Assembly: GCA_002839605.1 (NCBI GenBank)
Contig: PGYK01000008.1
Span: forward strand, 124,001-188,000
Source: Methanomicrobiales archaeon HGW-Methanomicrobiales-3
Lineage (GTDB): Archaea; Halobacteriota; Methanomicrobia; Methanomicrobiales; Methanospirillaceae
DNA length: 64,000 nt
Direction of reading: 5' to 3'
Below the pieces are notes generated by a model that made no database searches, was not told the origin of the DNA, and saw only the letters and a list, made by a program, of their open reading frames with translations. Positions within the stretch are counted from its first letter, which is position 1. Each line of letters starts with the position of its first letter. Positions 52,901-61,224 of the stretch are shown here, piece after piece. Both the position numbers and the translations under genes were made by a program.

Positions 52901-53022
52901 TCGTGTGCCTGGGGACGGCCCGGTATGTCTCGCATACCGGTAGCAAGCCGATGAGCATTGTGTGGCGGCTGGATGCGGAGATCCCGGCCGGGGTTATGCG
53001 GATGGCGGGGAAGGGGATGTGA
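49918..53022 (+). CDS. PLD-like / SF2 helicase / DUF3427 protein
   Basis: This 1034-residue protein has an N-terminal PLD nuclease-like domain (about 130-270; RLHAKAYYF near 213 and VGSSNIS). An SF2 helicase core follows, with Walker A ATGTGKT near 342, DEFHH near 434, LTATPERMD and QQLGRGLRL, and then a long C-terminal DUF3427 domain (about 700-1034). Only one HxK motif is seen, as is usual in this family. Such proteins are common in bacterial defence islands and probably cut or unwind invading DNA. The last 180 codons are duplicated at 56005-56553 and the last 57 at 54206-54377. Confidence 0.9.
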   Translation: MKSLPHGLYEQLINTHLEEKLRGQSISKDSLKNFDSSVLLAQYLGPVLKKSLEFLEDSQGSTIPEQIACCNEIIRLLATITNEECLSQCTIPDDGEILLSIGNDTVSPSRSSRPVTPLSQSSLFTGSALEPSLIQELKAEILSADRIDILVSFIKWSGIRLLMDELKTFSEQGGRLRVITTAYTGATDIRAIDFLSSLPNTEVRISYDTAHTRLHAKAYYFERDSGFSTAYVGSSNISNPAITSGLEWNVKLTEKDSKPLIRKIQASFDSYWNDPEFLRYQEKDRATFEEAVRKERRGSADEGMAYFFDIIPFPFQKEILERLVAERTIHNRYKNLVVAATGTGKTVISAFDFKRFREKNPQARLLFVAHREEILKQSLHTFRGILKDQNFGDIAIAGKIPAQVDHLFMSIQTFNSSGFSDRTPPGFYDFLIVDEFHHAAAASYQRLLSHYTPAILLGLTATPERMDNLDILGYFDGRIAAEIRLAEAIGRNLLAPFHYFGVADSVDLDDVEWTRGRYNQGVLSKRYTGNDERAGLIADSIRKYVTDIDEIIGLGFCVSIEHAKYMAEIFTKIGIPSLSLSSDSPDDVRRSVQQRLRAKEIRFIFVVDLYNEGVDIPEVNTILFLRPTESMTVFLQQLGRGLRLNEGKECLTVLDFVGRQHANYHFDAKYRALLADARVPVVQQIRENAFSLPRGCFITLEKVAQQKVLEHIERALTKWKGLVQKVGRFEAESGKTLDVRNFLEYLDLEPREIYGRSSFRRLCAEANLCEAPTPEEEGRLTTTAKRLLPLNSVALIRFIRQSLATKDFTGTSDPRRDSCLAILYYSFHSQPLAETAYPDLLTSMQPFLEKDWMVREIDSLLAYLEDKTEVLEAPLDLGFPTGLSLHCTYSRDQVFAGLGHWIPEKINVHGKREGVLYLREKNLDVFFITLNKSEKHFSPSTMYNDYAISERLFHWQSQSTTSASSPTGQRYISGSSKVLLFVREFNKVGNVSQPFVCLGTARYVSHTGSKPMSIVWRLDAEIPAGVMRMAGKGM

Positions 53023-53357
53023 TACATCTGCTGGGGTGGAGGGATGACGATACAGGATTTTCCCTCATAATTTTTCTCTCCGGAATATCCGCAACAGAAC
53101 TGCTTGTAAGTCGGACCAGCCAGAGTTACACGCGATTGTTATCGTTTAATTCTGTCCAGCAGAAATTAGATTGGTGCGCCAGTGATTCGGGATACGTTGG
53201 GCAGCGCTGTAAAGGATTTCCTGGTAAATAATGAACCCGTACAATCTCATCCGCGGCCGGATTGCAGAACGGGCACATCATTTCGGGCACCATGCTTCGA
53301 GCCCCCGGACCCTGAAAAAAATCGCAAAAAAATCTAAAAGGGGAGAAAAAAAGGAGA
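53023..53357. other. Gene-free spacer after the helicase
   Basis: 335 bp with no supported gene. It lies between the helicase stop and the end of the PIN toxin unit. Confidence 0.4.
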
Positions 53358-53567
53358 TCACTTCTCGGACTTCTTCTGCCGGCGCTCTTTAATCCCGGCC
53401 ATAATCGTATCGAAATCCTGGGTAAGCCACTGTTTGCGCTCTTTTGTATAGTCCCCGCTCCCGTGGGTATAACTCTGGATGAACCGGATTGCATCGGAGG
53501 GCCCGAGGTTTTTCACCAGCACCTGGAACCCCTTGATCCTGATCTCATTCAATGTCTTCGCTTCCAT
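53358..53567 (-). CDS. Small partner of the PIN protein (possible antitoxin)
   Basis: This 69-residue protein has the pattern TLNEIRIKGFQVLVKNLGPS, then RFIQ and GSGDYTKERKQWL, that often accompanies PIN genes in methanogens. It is downstream of the PIN gene and overlaps it by 23 bp, the reverse of the usual order. Function as antitoxin is inference. Confidence 0.65.
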   Translation of the reverse strand: MEAKTLNEIRIKGFQVLVKNLGPSDAIRFIQSYTHGSGDYTKERKQWLTQDFDTIMAGIKERRQKKSEK

Positions 53568-54012
53568 CCGTTGTCACCTCCATCAGCCACTGCACGGGAT
53601 TATGTACTCTGGTAGTAATCTTGTCTTTATTCTTCTTAATAGATTTTATCAGCGAGTCATCAGTTGTCAGGAAAATCGCACCAGCAGATCCAGCACAGGC
53701 CAGGTGAAGGGCATCAAAGGGGGACAGACCGAACCGGTGATATCCCCGGGCGATGGCTTCAACCTCTGCATCAATGACTACGCGACTCTTCGTAAACTGG
53801 AGAACACTTTCAACACGTTCCCTGCGTTCTTCATCAGATATCTCAAAAATCTCTAATTCAATTGCTTCGCTTCCCACGAGTTCCCAATCAGTCATACAAT
53901 GTTTGAGAATCTCGGTAATCGCCTCAGTCTCAATCCGGATCCGATGAATCGTCTGGTCATCAAACGGCCTGCACAGGCAGCAAACGTCCAGATAGATCCT
54001 TAATGGTGTCAT
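53545..54012 (-). CDS. PIN-domain RNase (VapC-like toxin)
   Basis: This 155-residue protein has PIN acidic residues: YLDVCCLCRPFDD (first Asp), a middle Glu, LSPFDALHLACAG (Asp) and FLTTDDSLI (Asp). It resembles archaeal PIN proteins with the CCLCRPFDD start, perhaps a tRNA- or rRNA-cleaving toxin. It sits between copies 1 and 2 of the helicase 3' repeat. Confidence 0.82.
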   Translation of the reverse strand: MTPLRIYLDVCCLCRPFDDQTIHRIRIETEAITEILKHCMTDWELVGSEAIELEIFEISDEERRERVESVLQFTKSRVVIDAEVEAIARGYHRFGLSPFDALHLACAGSAGAIFLTTDDSLIKSIKKNKDKITTRVHNPVQWLMEVTTDGSEDIE

Positions 54013-54088
54013 CCCGTTTTTCTATTCTCATTCAGTATCAATAAATGATTGGATCAGGTCGGCAGCATGTCCCGCTCGCTAGACAATA

Positions 54089-54191
54089 AAGCCGGAAAAA
54101 ACTAAAACCGCACTCTGCAATGCAACGGACCGGGTCCGGGATTATCCGAAAAAAGCTTTGCGTGAAGCAGTGATCAATGCGCTTATCCACA
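54089..54191 (+). pseudogene. Fragment of an AlbA_2/RecG-like gene
   Basis: About 100 bp match 55289-55391 (residues 252-286 of the intact protein), ending in ATCAATGCGCTTATCCAC. No start or stop of its own. Confidence 0.75.
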
Positions 54192-54205
54192 CGGAGTTTG
54201 AAAGA

Positions 54206-54377
54206 GCTGCTCTTCGTCCGGGAGTTCAACAAGATCGGGAATGTCTCGCAGCCGTTCGTGTGCCTGGGGACGGCCCGGTATGTTTCGCATAATGGGAGTA
54301 AGCCCATGAGCATTGTATGGCGGCTGGATGCGGAGATGCCGGCCGGGGTTATGCGGATGGCGGGGAAGGGGATGTGA
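54206..54377 (+). pseudogene. Fragment: DUF3427 helicase 3' end, copy 2
   Basis: Matches the last 57 codons and the stop of the helicase gene (52851-53022) with about a dozen differences. It follows the AlbA_2 fragment after 14 bp, in a different reading frame. Confidence 0.8.
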
Positions 54378-54533
54378 GGTGACGCGGTAACCAAAGCAGA
54401 GAAACGAGCCGCATGATTTTGCTGAGATATCGTGGCACGATCCGCATTTCCGGACTATTATCCATAAATCAATAACATACAAACTCGTATTCTAAAAACA
54501 GGATTTAAAAAAAAAAACGGGAGTACCTGCATA

Positions 54534-55940
54534 ATGGATAATCTCTCCGAACTTATCCGGAATGGCGAAGGAGAAAGCGTGGAATTCAAGGAGCAGTGGA
54601 ACGACCACGGCCTCGAAGCGCTTGCCTCATTCGTCAATACCAAAGGCGGGACGCTCCTTGTCGGGGTGAGGGATAATGGAACCGTCACCGGCTGGAACGG
54701 TGATGACCGGGCACAGCAGGTCATCATCAACCAGATTGTCGAGACCCTCCGGGTCCAGCCGGAGGTTTCTGTAGAGCGACACCAGGGTAAACCCGTGCTT
54801 GTTATCAGGATGAAGCGCGGTACAACTCTTGCCACCTGCCGGGGCAGGTATTTCCAGCGGGTCGGCAATACAACCCGCGAGATTCCGGCAGAGCAGCTGG
54901 GGCGTTACTTTATCGCTAAACTTGGTGTTCAGTGGGACAGCATTGCTGACAATTATACTTTTGATCAGATCGATCCCGAAGCGGTCCGGCGCTTTCTCGA
55001 ACTTGCAAAAAACCGGCTCCCCTTTGCCCGTGAGGATGAATCGATAGACATCCTCCTGCAGAAACTGGAATTAATCCGGGACGGAAAAATCACCCGTGGA
55101 GCGATACTGCTGTTTGGGAAAAATCCCCAGGCTTCGTTTACCTCTGCCCTGATTCACATGGGCCGGTTCAGGGACGCTATTACCATCATCGATGACAAAC
55201 TGCTGAAGGGCAATCTCTTTTCACAAGTGGATGCAGCAGTGCAATTGTTCCAGCAATACATGCAGGTCCGGTATGAATTCGGTGAAAAGCCGGAAAAAAC
55301 TGAACCGCTCTCAGCGATGCAACGAACCGAGATCTGGGATTACCCGATCAAAGCTTTGCGTGAAGCGGTGATCAATGCGCTTATCCACCGGGATTATTTC
55401 CAGACCGGCGCCGAGATCCAGATCCGCGTCTACGATGACCACGTGGTGATCACGAATCCCGGGGGTCTTCCGGAGGGGATGACGGTCGATGAACTCCGCC
55501 GGGAAGGACATCGTTCACTACCACGGAATACACTGCTCGCCCAGGTTTTTTATTATGGGGAACTGCTGGAGAAGTGGGGCACGGGAACGAGTCGTATGAT
55601 TACACTCTGCCAGGACCACGGGATTCCCGAACCGGTATTTTCTGCACATCCGGATTGGTTCAGCGTGACCTTTGCCAAAGATTTCTACACGGATGAGCAG
55701 CTTCTCGCAATTGGGCTTTCCGACCGGCAGGTTCAGGCCGTGCGGTATGTGAGGGATCAGGGGGTAATCACGAACAAAGCCTACCGTGAACTTACCGGGG
55801 TAATTGATCGGACTGCTCTGAGGGATCTGAATGATCTCTGTACGAAGGGAATTTTCCTGAAACGGGATAAGAAGGGCAGGGCTACAGAGTATGTCCTGGT
55901 AAAAAAGAATCCCGACAATCCCGACATTAGCCCGACATAA
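54534..55940 (+). CDS. AlbA_2 (Schlafen-type) / RecG-like ATPase-domain protein
   Basis: This 468-residue protein has an N-terminal AlbA_2 domain (about 1-130; ESVEFKEQW, GGTLLVGVRDNG). It continues with the RecG-like C-terminal half with the GHKL-like motif EAVINALIHRDYF and NPGGLPEGMT, and ends in a winged helix and an NPDNPDISPT tail. It is usually called an ATP-dependent DNA helicase-related or transcriptional regulator and is frequent in defence islands. The frame behind its TAA stays open into a second DUF3427 copy. Confidence 0.87.
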   Translation: MDNLSELIRNGEGESVEFKEQWNDHGLEALASFVNTKGGTLLVGVRDNGTVTGWNGDDRAQQVIINQIVETLRVQPEVSVERHQGKPVLVIRMKRGTTLATCRGRYFQRVGNTTREIPAEQLGRYFIAKLGVQWDSIADNYTFDQIDPEAVRRFLELAKNRLPFAREDESIDILLQKLELIRDGKITRGAILLFGKNPQASFTSALIHMGRFRDAITIIDDKLLKGNLFSQVDAAVQLFQQYMQVRYEFGEKPEKTEPLSAMQRTEIWDYPIKALREAVINALIHRDYFQTGAEIQIRVYDDHVVITNPGGLPEGMTVDELRREGHRSLPRNTLLAQVFYYGELLEKWGTGTSRMITLCQDHGIPEPVFSAHPDWFSVTFAKDFYTDEQLLAIGLSDRQVQAVRYVRDQGVITNKAYRELTGVIDRTALRDLNDLCTKGIFLKRDKKGRATEYVLVKKNPDNPDISPT

Positions 55941-55968
55941 TCCCGACAATCCCGACATATATCCCGTT
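55921..55968 (+). repeat. CCCGACA microrepeat around the AlbA_2 stop
   Basis: Five CCCGACA units (three before, two after the TAA) lie in about 45 bp. Slippage here could change the reading frame or the stop. Confidence 0.7.
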
Positions 55969-56004
55969 ACGAACCCGCCAAACCCGTCACGATCTTATCT
56001 ATTG

Positions 56005-56564
56005 TCCGTGAGATCGCCAGTCTCCTCACCTATCTCGAAAACAAAACCGAAATCCTCGAAGCCCCGCCAGGCCCCGGCTTCCCCACCGGGCTCTCCCTCC
56101 ACTGCACGTATTCCCGCGACAAGATCTTTGCGGGGCTCGGCCACTGGACTCCTGAAAAGATCAATGTTCACGGCAAGCGCGAAGGTGTCCTGTATCTCCG
56201 GGACAAGAACCTGGATGTATTCTTCATCACCCTCAACAAATCCGAGAAGCACTTCTCGCCGTCCACGATGTACAACGATTACGCCATCAGCGAGCGGCTG
56301 TTTCACTGGCAGTCCCAGAGCACGACATCGGCATCGTCGCCGACCGGTTTGAGGTACGTTAACGGTACTTCGAAGGTGCTGCTGTTTGTCCGGGAGTTCA
56401 ACAAGATCGGGAATGTCTCGCAGCCGTTCGTGTGTTTGGGGACGGCCCGGTATGTTTCGCATACCGGGAGCAAGCCGATGAGTATCGTGTGGCGGCTGGA
56501 TGCGGAGATTCCGGCGGGGGTTATGCGGATGGCGGGGAAGGGGATGAGTGGATACGTCGTTTAA
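56005..56564 (+). pseudogene. DUF3427 helicase 3' end, copy 3, in frame with AlbA_2
   Basis: About 180 codons match residues 855-1034 of the helicase (52484-53022) without frameshift. The original TGA is replaced by AGT, adding five codons to a TAA at 56562-56564. It is in the same phase as the AlbA_2 gene, with only the TAA at 55938 between. It has no start of its own unless ATG 56268 is used. Confidence 0.8.
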
Positions 56565-56912
56565 CCCTCAATACCCCCTCCTCACCGGCACAACCCCTCG
56601 TACCCCGCCACCCGTCCCCCCATAATGATCAATCACTGAATCAAACGCCATACGCCAACTTTGTCCGACCGGCATTGTTCTTCTCGCGGTCAATCAGCAG
56701 GGAATTGATCTTTTTGTAACTCTCCGATCTGCAGGGGCACATCCACGATGGATAATCATTGCCTCACTGCATTAAATATTCGGATTTGGTTCGGGTTGTT
56801 TTTCATTAGTCACGAACGATAATTTTCCCACCCCATCTGGCATTATTCAACATACCGGGAAATTGCGGCAAAAAATCAAAACGCATTTAATAAAAACCTG
56901 TAATGCAATCGA
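56565..56912. other. Spacer with C-rich and AT-rich parts
   Basis: The first 70 bp are C-rich (CCCTCCTCACCGGCACAACC), like the region after the next gene (about 59015-59040). The last 100 bp are AT-rich and contain a TTTAATAA element at 56886-56893 as promoter of the M13 gene. Confidence 0.45.
56885..56894 (+). promoter_or_regulatory. Candidate promoter of the M13 peptidase gene
   Basis: ATTTAATAAA lies about 35-40 bp before ATG 56928. There is no ribosome-binding site, in keeping with a short-leader or leaderless transcript. Confidence 0.4.
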
Positions 56913-56927
56913 TTGTTCGATGGTTAT

Positions 56928-58997
56928 ATGGAATTATCAGCGCTACTGACAAAAAAAATCCTTGCGATTATTGCCATTATTCTCTGTCTTGTTGCAGTTT
57001 TTGTAATTCTTTATCCCGCAAATTCAACTCGTCCAACTGAGTCTCATCAATACATTCAGAATGAGATCTCCCAGGTGGAACTTGTTCCGGAAATGCGGAA
57101 CATAGACACATCGACAATGGATACAACGGTTCAGCCGGGGCGTGATCTCTACCGGTTTGCAAATGGAAAGTGGCTGGATGCGCACCAGTTTTCAAAACCA
57201 GAAGAAAATGATGGTGAATCGATGGAGAGCCAAGTCATCTTTACGAATATGACCATTCGAATCATGGAAAAACTTGAAGAAAAAAATGCGGCCGGAACGC
57301 TATCAGAAAACGAACGGAAAATGTATGCTTTCTATCTTTCAGGATTAAAGGCAGAACACTGGCCTGCAAAGAATCTGTCTCCCATTCAGTTCCTTCTCGA
57401 CGACATTTGCCGCATTAAAACCAAAGAGGATGTTCAGGAGGTATCGGTAGAGTTAACCAAATATGGAATAAAACCGTTTTTTGCGTTCTATGCGGATTCG
57501 GACAGACAAGTTCCTTACTTTTATACTGGTTATCTCGCTCTTCAGGGTCCTGGAATGCCTCGCGAATTTTTTTACGAAAAAAATGAAAACACGCGTGAAT
57601 TCGAATCTCACTATAAATCCTTCATACGTTTCTGCCTGATGGAGGCTGGTTATCCGGAAGATGGACTTAATGAGAAAGTCAATGCGGTTTATAGTATTTC
57701 GAAATCACTCAAAGAAAAGACAAAAGGCAAGGCGAGGAAATTCACCCTGTCGGAATTACAAGAAAAACAGGCGCAGAAATATCCCGAACCTGTTTTTGAT
57801 TGGGAAAAATTTCCTGAACAGATTGGGAATCGGGAGATTACTACAATTACTGTCTATGACGATCAAGAAATCCCCGTAATCGAATCAGTTCTCGCAAAAT
57901 CATCGGTCGAAGATCTCAAAGCCTATATGACATTCCGGACGATGTCCTATTATTCAGCCTATGCGGGGGGAGACTATTCTGCAGAAAATTTCAATCATTT
58001 CTCTGAAATAAAGGGACAAATAGAACGGGAACCCTGGAAAAATTCAGTAATTCAAGCCGAAAAGGTTGCCCTCGCAGATATCGTTGCGGAAGAATTTAAC
58101 GATGAATACGTTTCTGATGAAGCGATAGCGGATGCGAAATACATTGGATCGCGGATAAGAGAAGTAATTATTGCAAAAGTTACGAATAAGAGCGGGTTAT
58201 CAGAAGATGGTCGGCGTGAAATTATTGAAAAGATCCAATCGATGTCCATCAACATTGCCCGTCCTGAACAGTACCTGGATTATTCCGCGTTAACCGTTGA
58301 TGACTCGTCGTATATGACGAATATCCTCAATAGTAATTATTTCCATTTCTATCACGGAATAATGGGAATTGAAAAGATCGGGGAATTTGTCGACAGGCAA
58401 ATATGGCCAGTAAATTCTTTGTCTAACTCCTGGCATGTTTACCGTGCTAACGCGGTTTATATCTCGCCCTTAGCGCTCCAGTCCCCGAAATATTCTGTCA
58501 ATGCAGATCCGGCAATAAAATATGCCGTACTTGGTCGATTGATAGGCCATGAAATTGGACATGGTCTGGATTATGATGGGATCTACTACAATTCCGATGG
58601 ACTCAAACCGCGCTGTATTACGGAAAGTGACTACACGGTTTTTAAAACAGATTATGAGAAGTTCATCCGACAGTATGCAATCTATGAAGAGAATAATCCG
58701 TTGAGTGTTTCCACAGCAACAGCAAAAGATGAGATTATCTCTGATGTGTATGGATTCGAAGCTGCATACGAAGCATACAAAACTGCAGAACCGGTTTCGT
58801 TCGCATCGAAGGATTCAACGGGTTACACGGGTGCACAACGGTTTTTTATTGCATATGCTCAAGGGATGAGAGAATCTCCCGTTAATGAGTACAACTACTA
58901 CATTCGTGTTCTGAATCCGAAATATCCGACAAGTGCATGTCGGGTGAATGGAAGTTTGTCGTCATATGGTTACATGAATTTCTCTAGTCTTAGTTGA
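56928..58997 (+). CDS. M13 (neprilysin-family) zinc metallopeptidase
   Basis: This 689-residue protein from ATG 56928 (a TTG 15 bp upstream is less likely) has an N-terminal membrane helix (about 8-35). The M13_N domain starts with PGRDLYRFANGKWL, and the catalytic domain has HEIGH at 541-545 (two zinc His and the catalytic Glu), EIISD at 602-606 (third ligand Glu), the NAVYISPLALQSP block and RVNG near the C-terminus. It should cleave peptides outside the membrane. The gene is clearly more AT-rich than its neighbours, a sign of recent transfer. Confidence 0.9.
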   Translation: MELSALLTKKILAIIAIILCLVAVFVILYPANSTRPTESHQYIQNEISQVELVPEMRNIDTSTMDTTVQPGRDLYRFANGKWLDAHQFSKPEENDGESMESQVIFTNMTIRIMEKLEEKNAAGTLSENERKMYAFYLSGLKAEHWPAKNLSPIQFLLDDICRIKTKEDVQEVSVELTKYGIKPFFAFYADSDRQVPYFYTGYLALQGPGMPREFFYEKNENTREFESHYKSFIRFCLMEAGYPEDGLNEKVNAVYSISKSLKEKTKGKARKFTLSELQEKQAQKYPEPVFDWEKFPEQIGNREITTITVYDDQEIPVIESVLAKSSVEDLKAYMTFRTMSYYSAYAGGDYSAENFNHFSEIKGQIEREPWKNSVIQAEKVALADIVAEEFNDEYVSDEAIADAKYIGSRIREVIIAKVTNKSGLSEDGRREIIEKIQSMSINIARPEQYLDYSALTVDDSSYMTNILNSNYFHFYHGIMGIEKIGEFVDRQIWPVNSLSNSWHVYRANAVYISPLALQSPKYSVNADPAIKYAVLGRLIGHEIGHGLDYDGIYYNSDGLKPRCITESDYTVFKTDYEKFIRQYAIYEENNPLSVSTATAKDEIISDVYGFEAAYEAYKTAEPVSFASKDSTGYTGAQRFFIAYAQGMRESPVNEYNYYIRVLNPKYPTSACRVNGSLSSYGYMNFSSLS

Positions 58998-59081
58998 TTT
59001 TTTTTAATTCCATTTTTCCCCCCTCACCCCCCGCACAACCAACCCGGCCGGTTTATCAGCCCCCCTCACAAATATCTCGGC

Positions 59082-59525
59082 ATGAAGACCGCATATGTTC
59101 TCCTTATCATCATCCTCACAGTGCTCGCCTGTGGCTGCACGTCAGCACCGCAGGCAGCACCGGCTGCCACGGCAGAACCAGCCGCACCGGTAACCCCGGA
59201 CCTTGTCGGAACCTGGACGGGTCCCATGACCGGCTACCAGGAAGATATCGGGTTCACCGATTATCACCAGAAACCGATGTCCATGGTGGTTACCGAACAG
59301 CAGGGCAGGATCTTTGCCGGGCACCTGGTCATCACCCTGAGCAATGCGACACGGACAACGCCCTTTGCCGGAGTTATCGCAAAAAACGGGAAGACCTTTT
59401 CCATGGTTGAGAACGAGAACGGGTACAGCCACGGGGAGATCATTGCAGATGACGCAATCGAACTGACCTGGATGACGGACAAGACGCCGATCGGTGCTGC
59501 ACTGGATACGCTGAAGCGCGAGTGA
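59082..59525 (+). CDS. Small surface lipoprotein, unknown
   Basis: This 147-residue protein has a signal peptide with lipobox LACGC, a short Ala/Pro linker and a beta domain beginning VGTWTGPMTGYQE, which is like the fold of small calycin/lipocalin-type lipoproteins. No specific family known to me. It stands alone; after it the sequence has T-runs. Confidence 0.7.
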   Translation: MKTAYVLLIIILTVLACGCTSAPQAAPAATAEPAAPVTPDLVGTWTGPMTGYQEDIGFTDYHQKPMSMVVTEQQGRIFAGHLVITLSNATRTTPFAGVIAKNGKTFSMVENENGYSHGEIIADDAIELTWMTDKTPIGAALDTLKRE

Positions 59526-59854
59526 ACCCCGGCTCTCTTTTTTGTCATTTTTCCGATAACCTTCGATAGCTCCCTGCGTACCGGCAAGTTTACGCGGGAA
59601 TATCAGATCCCGGTCCGGCTCCGGGAGTTGGCGATCTCATGCGGGTCCCCGAACGATACCCGGGTGACGACCCAGCCCGTTCGTCTCCGCAGGCGCACGC
59701 TCGCCCGCTCACCCCAATCTCGCGTTTCTCTTAAAAAAGGTATGAGAATATCTCTTTTTTCCGGAGGTTGATTTTTTTTAAATCGGGAGACACTCCCAGG
59801 AATCTCACCGTTTTTTTTTTCCAAAAATGGGATGAACAACGTGCATCGCCACGT

Positions 59855-60274
59855 TCAATCCATCAGTTTCATTTCGATCACCTTTTGCAGGGTAGCCAGA
59901 TCCTTTTCTGATCTCACCTCGATCTGGATGGTCCGGCCCTCTGCATACTTTTTTGCTTTTGCTATGCTCGTCCTGACAGAACCGGGCAGATCGCTCGATA
60001 AAATCAGGTCAGAGGCCTTCTCCCCGAACGTAACTGATACCCGGAAATGCTGGTCGCAGGGAATAACAAACAGGACATTTCGTTTTCCGGTGAACATCTT
60101 CAGGATCCAGCCCGATTTTTTGTTGTAGAACTTCCATTCGGTTTTGAGATTCCCGAACTCATTGTCGATGAATTCTGCGATCGAATCAAGGCAGGTTCTG
60201 GTAGTGCCCAGGGCATTCGCGAGCATCAGATTGTCTGGTTCAACCTGGTTATCCGAAAAGATACTTGCAGACAT
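59855..60274 (-). CDS. DUF3788 protein
   Basis: This 139-residue protein has the DUF3788 pattern: TEWKFYNKKSGWILKMF, NVLFVIPCDQHFRVSVTFGE and a C-terminal helix. The biochemical function is not known; the fold is thought to be ligand-binding. It is often found near regulators. It starts about 230 bp from the next small frame on the same strand. Confidence 0.8.
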   Translation of the reverse strand: MSASIFSDNQVEPDNLMLANALGTTRTCLDSIAEFIDNEFGNLKTEWKFYNKKSGWILKMFTGKRNVLFVIPCDQHFRVSVTFGEKASDLILSSDLPGSVRTSIAKAKKYAEGRTIQIEVRSEKDLATLQKVIEMKLMD

Positions 60275-60502
60275 AATTCCATGATTCCGGGTTTGATCTG
60301 GAAAGATGAATCACTTTCCTTTTTTTTTAAATAGCCAAAAGACCCTGCGAATGTCAAAAAATACAGATGACTACGAACGATGCCAGCTGAACCCCTGAGA
60401 CATGCAGCCAGGGTACCAGGATAATCCGGTGTATCGGTTCACGTCTCCGGCATCCTGCGGATATTTTCCGGTTGAATGCTCCGGGACAATAAAGGAAAAA
60501 AA

Positions 60503-60652
60503 TCAGCGGGCCCGGGGGACCGGGCAGAGGTTGCCGATCTGGTTGATGGAATACGCGGCAAGGATGGCATCGTCATCGAGATTGTTCTCCCGTATCCCAA
60601 TCCTGCTCAACTTGTCACGGATTCTTCGTATCTTGGTTGCAGTACTAATCAT
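60503..60652 (-). CDS. Possible 49-residue small protein
   Basis: ATG 60652, peptide beginning MISTATKIRRIRDKLSRIGI with an acidic middle (LDDDAILAAY). No strong ribosome-binding site. The codon use is like real genes, but without homologues it stays doubtful. Confidence 0.3.
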   Translation of the reverse strand: MISTATKIRRIRDKLSRIGIRENNLDDDAILAAYSINQIGNLCPVPRAR

Positions 60653-60720
60653 AGGATAACCCTTACTTGGGCGGTGACACGATAAAGCGATGGGTGAAAA
60701 TAGATGTATACCGGGCCGGG

Positions 60721-61224
60721 TTACTTCCCGCCCGGGACCCCTTTTGACCCGCGAAGGATCCCGACCGTTCCCGTCCGGACAAACTCCTTGATCCCGTACT
60801 GGCGCAGGAGCGTCTCCATGGCATTGATCTTCTCCGTGTCGCCAATTACCTGAAGGATGATCGATTTCGGGCTCACGTCCACGATTGCGGCACGGAAGAT
60901 CTCGGCGATCTGCATGATCTCGGCGCGGGAGGTACCGAGTTCTGCGGTCACCTTGATGAGCGCCAGTTCCCGTTCCACCCGGGGGCTGCCGGTCAGGTCC
61001 GAGACCTTGATGACATCGATGAGCTTGTTGAGCTGCTTCATGATCTGCTCGACCTTGTCATCATCGGCAATCGCAACGATCGTGATCCGGCTCATGCCCG
61101 GCTCCTCGCAGGGGCCGACCGCAAGGCTCTCGATATTGAACCCGCGGCGGCTGAAGAGCCCCGAAACGCGGGACAATACCCCGGCCTTGTTCTCGACAAG
61201 GATGGAGAGCGTGTGCTGCTTCAT
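60721..61224 (-). CDS. ilvN: Acetolactate synthase small (regulatory) subunit
   Basis: This 167-residue protein has an N-terminal ACT domain (LSILVENKAGVLSRVSGLFS) with the valine-binding site and a C-terminal ACT-like domain. It activates the large subunit and gives valine feedback. Its start overlaps the ilvB stop by 4 bp. No ilvC follows. Confidence 0.95.
   Translation of the reverse strand: MKQHTLSILVENKAGVLSRVSGLFSRRGFNIESLAVGPCEEPGMSRITIVAIADDDKVEQIMKQLNKLIDVIKVSDLTGSPRVERELALIKVTAELGTSRAEIMQIAEIFRAAIVDVSPKSIILQVIGDTEKINAMETLLRQYGIKEFVRTGTVGILRGSKGVPGGK

Noticed and set aside
43318-56564. Prophage or integrated plasmid
   Set aside because: No integrase, terminase, capsid, replication gene or att site at a tRNA was recognised, so island is the safer word.
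59603-59839. 78-residue frame on the minus strand
   Set aside because: Low complexity with T/A runs, no ribosome-binding site and no family features.
60476-60685. 69-residue frame on the plus strand
   Set aside because: Less gene-like than the frame on the opposite strand, which is itself doubtful.
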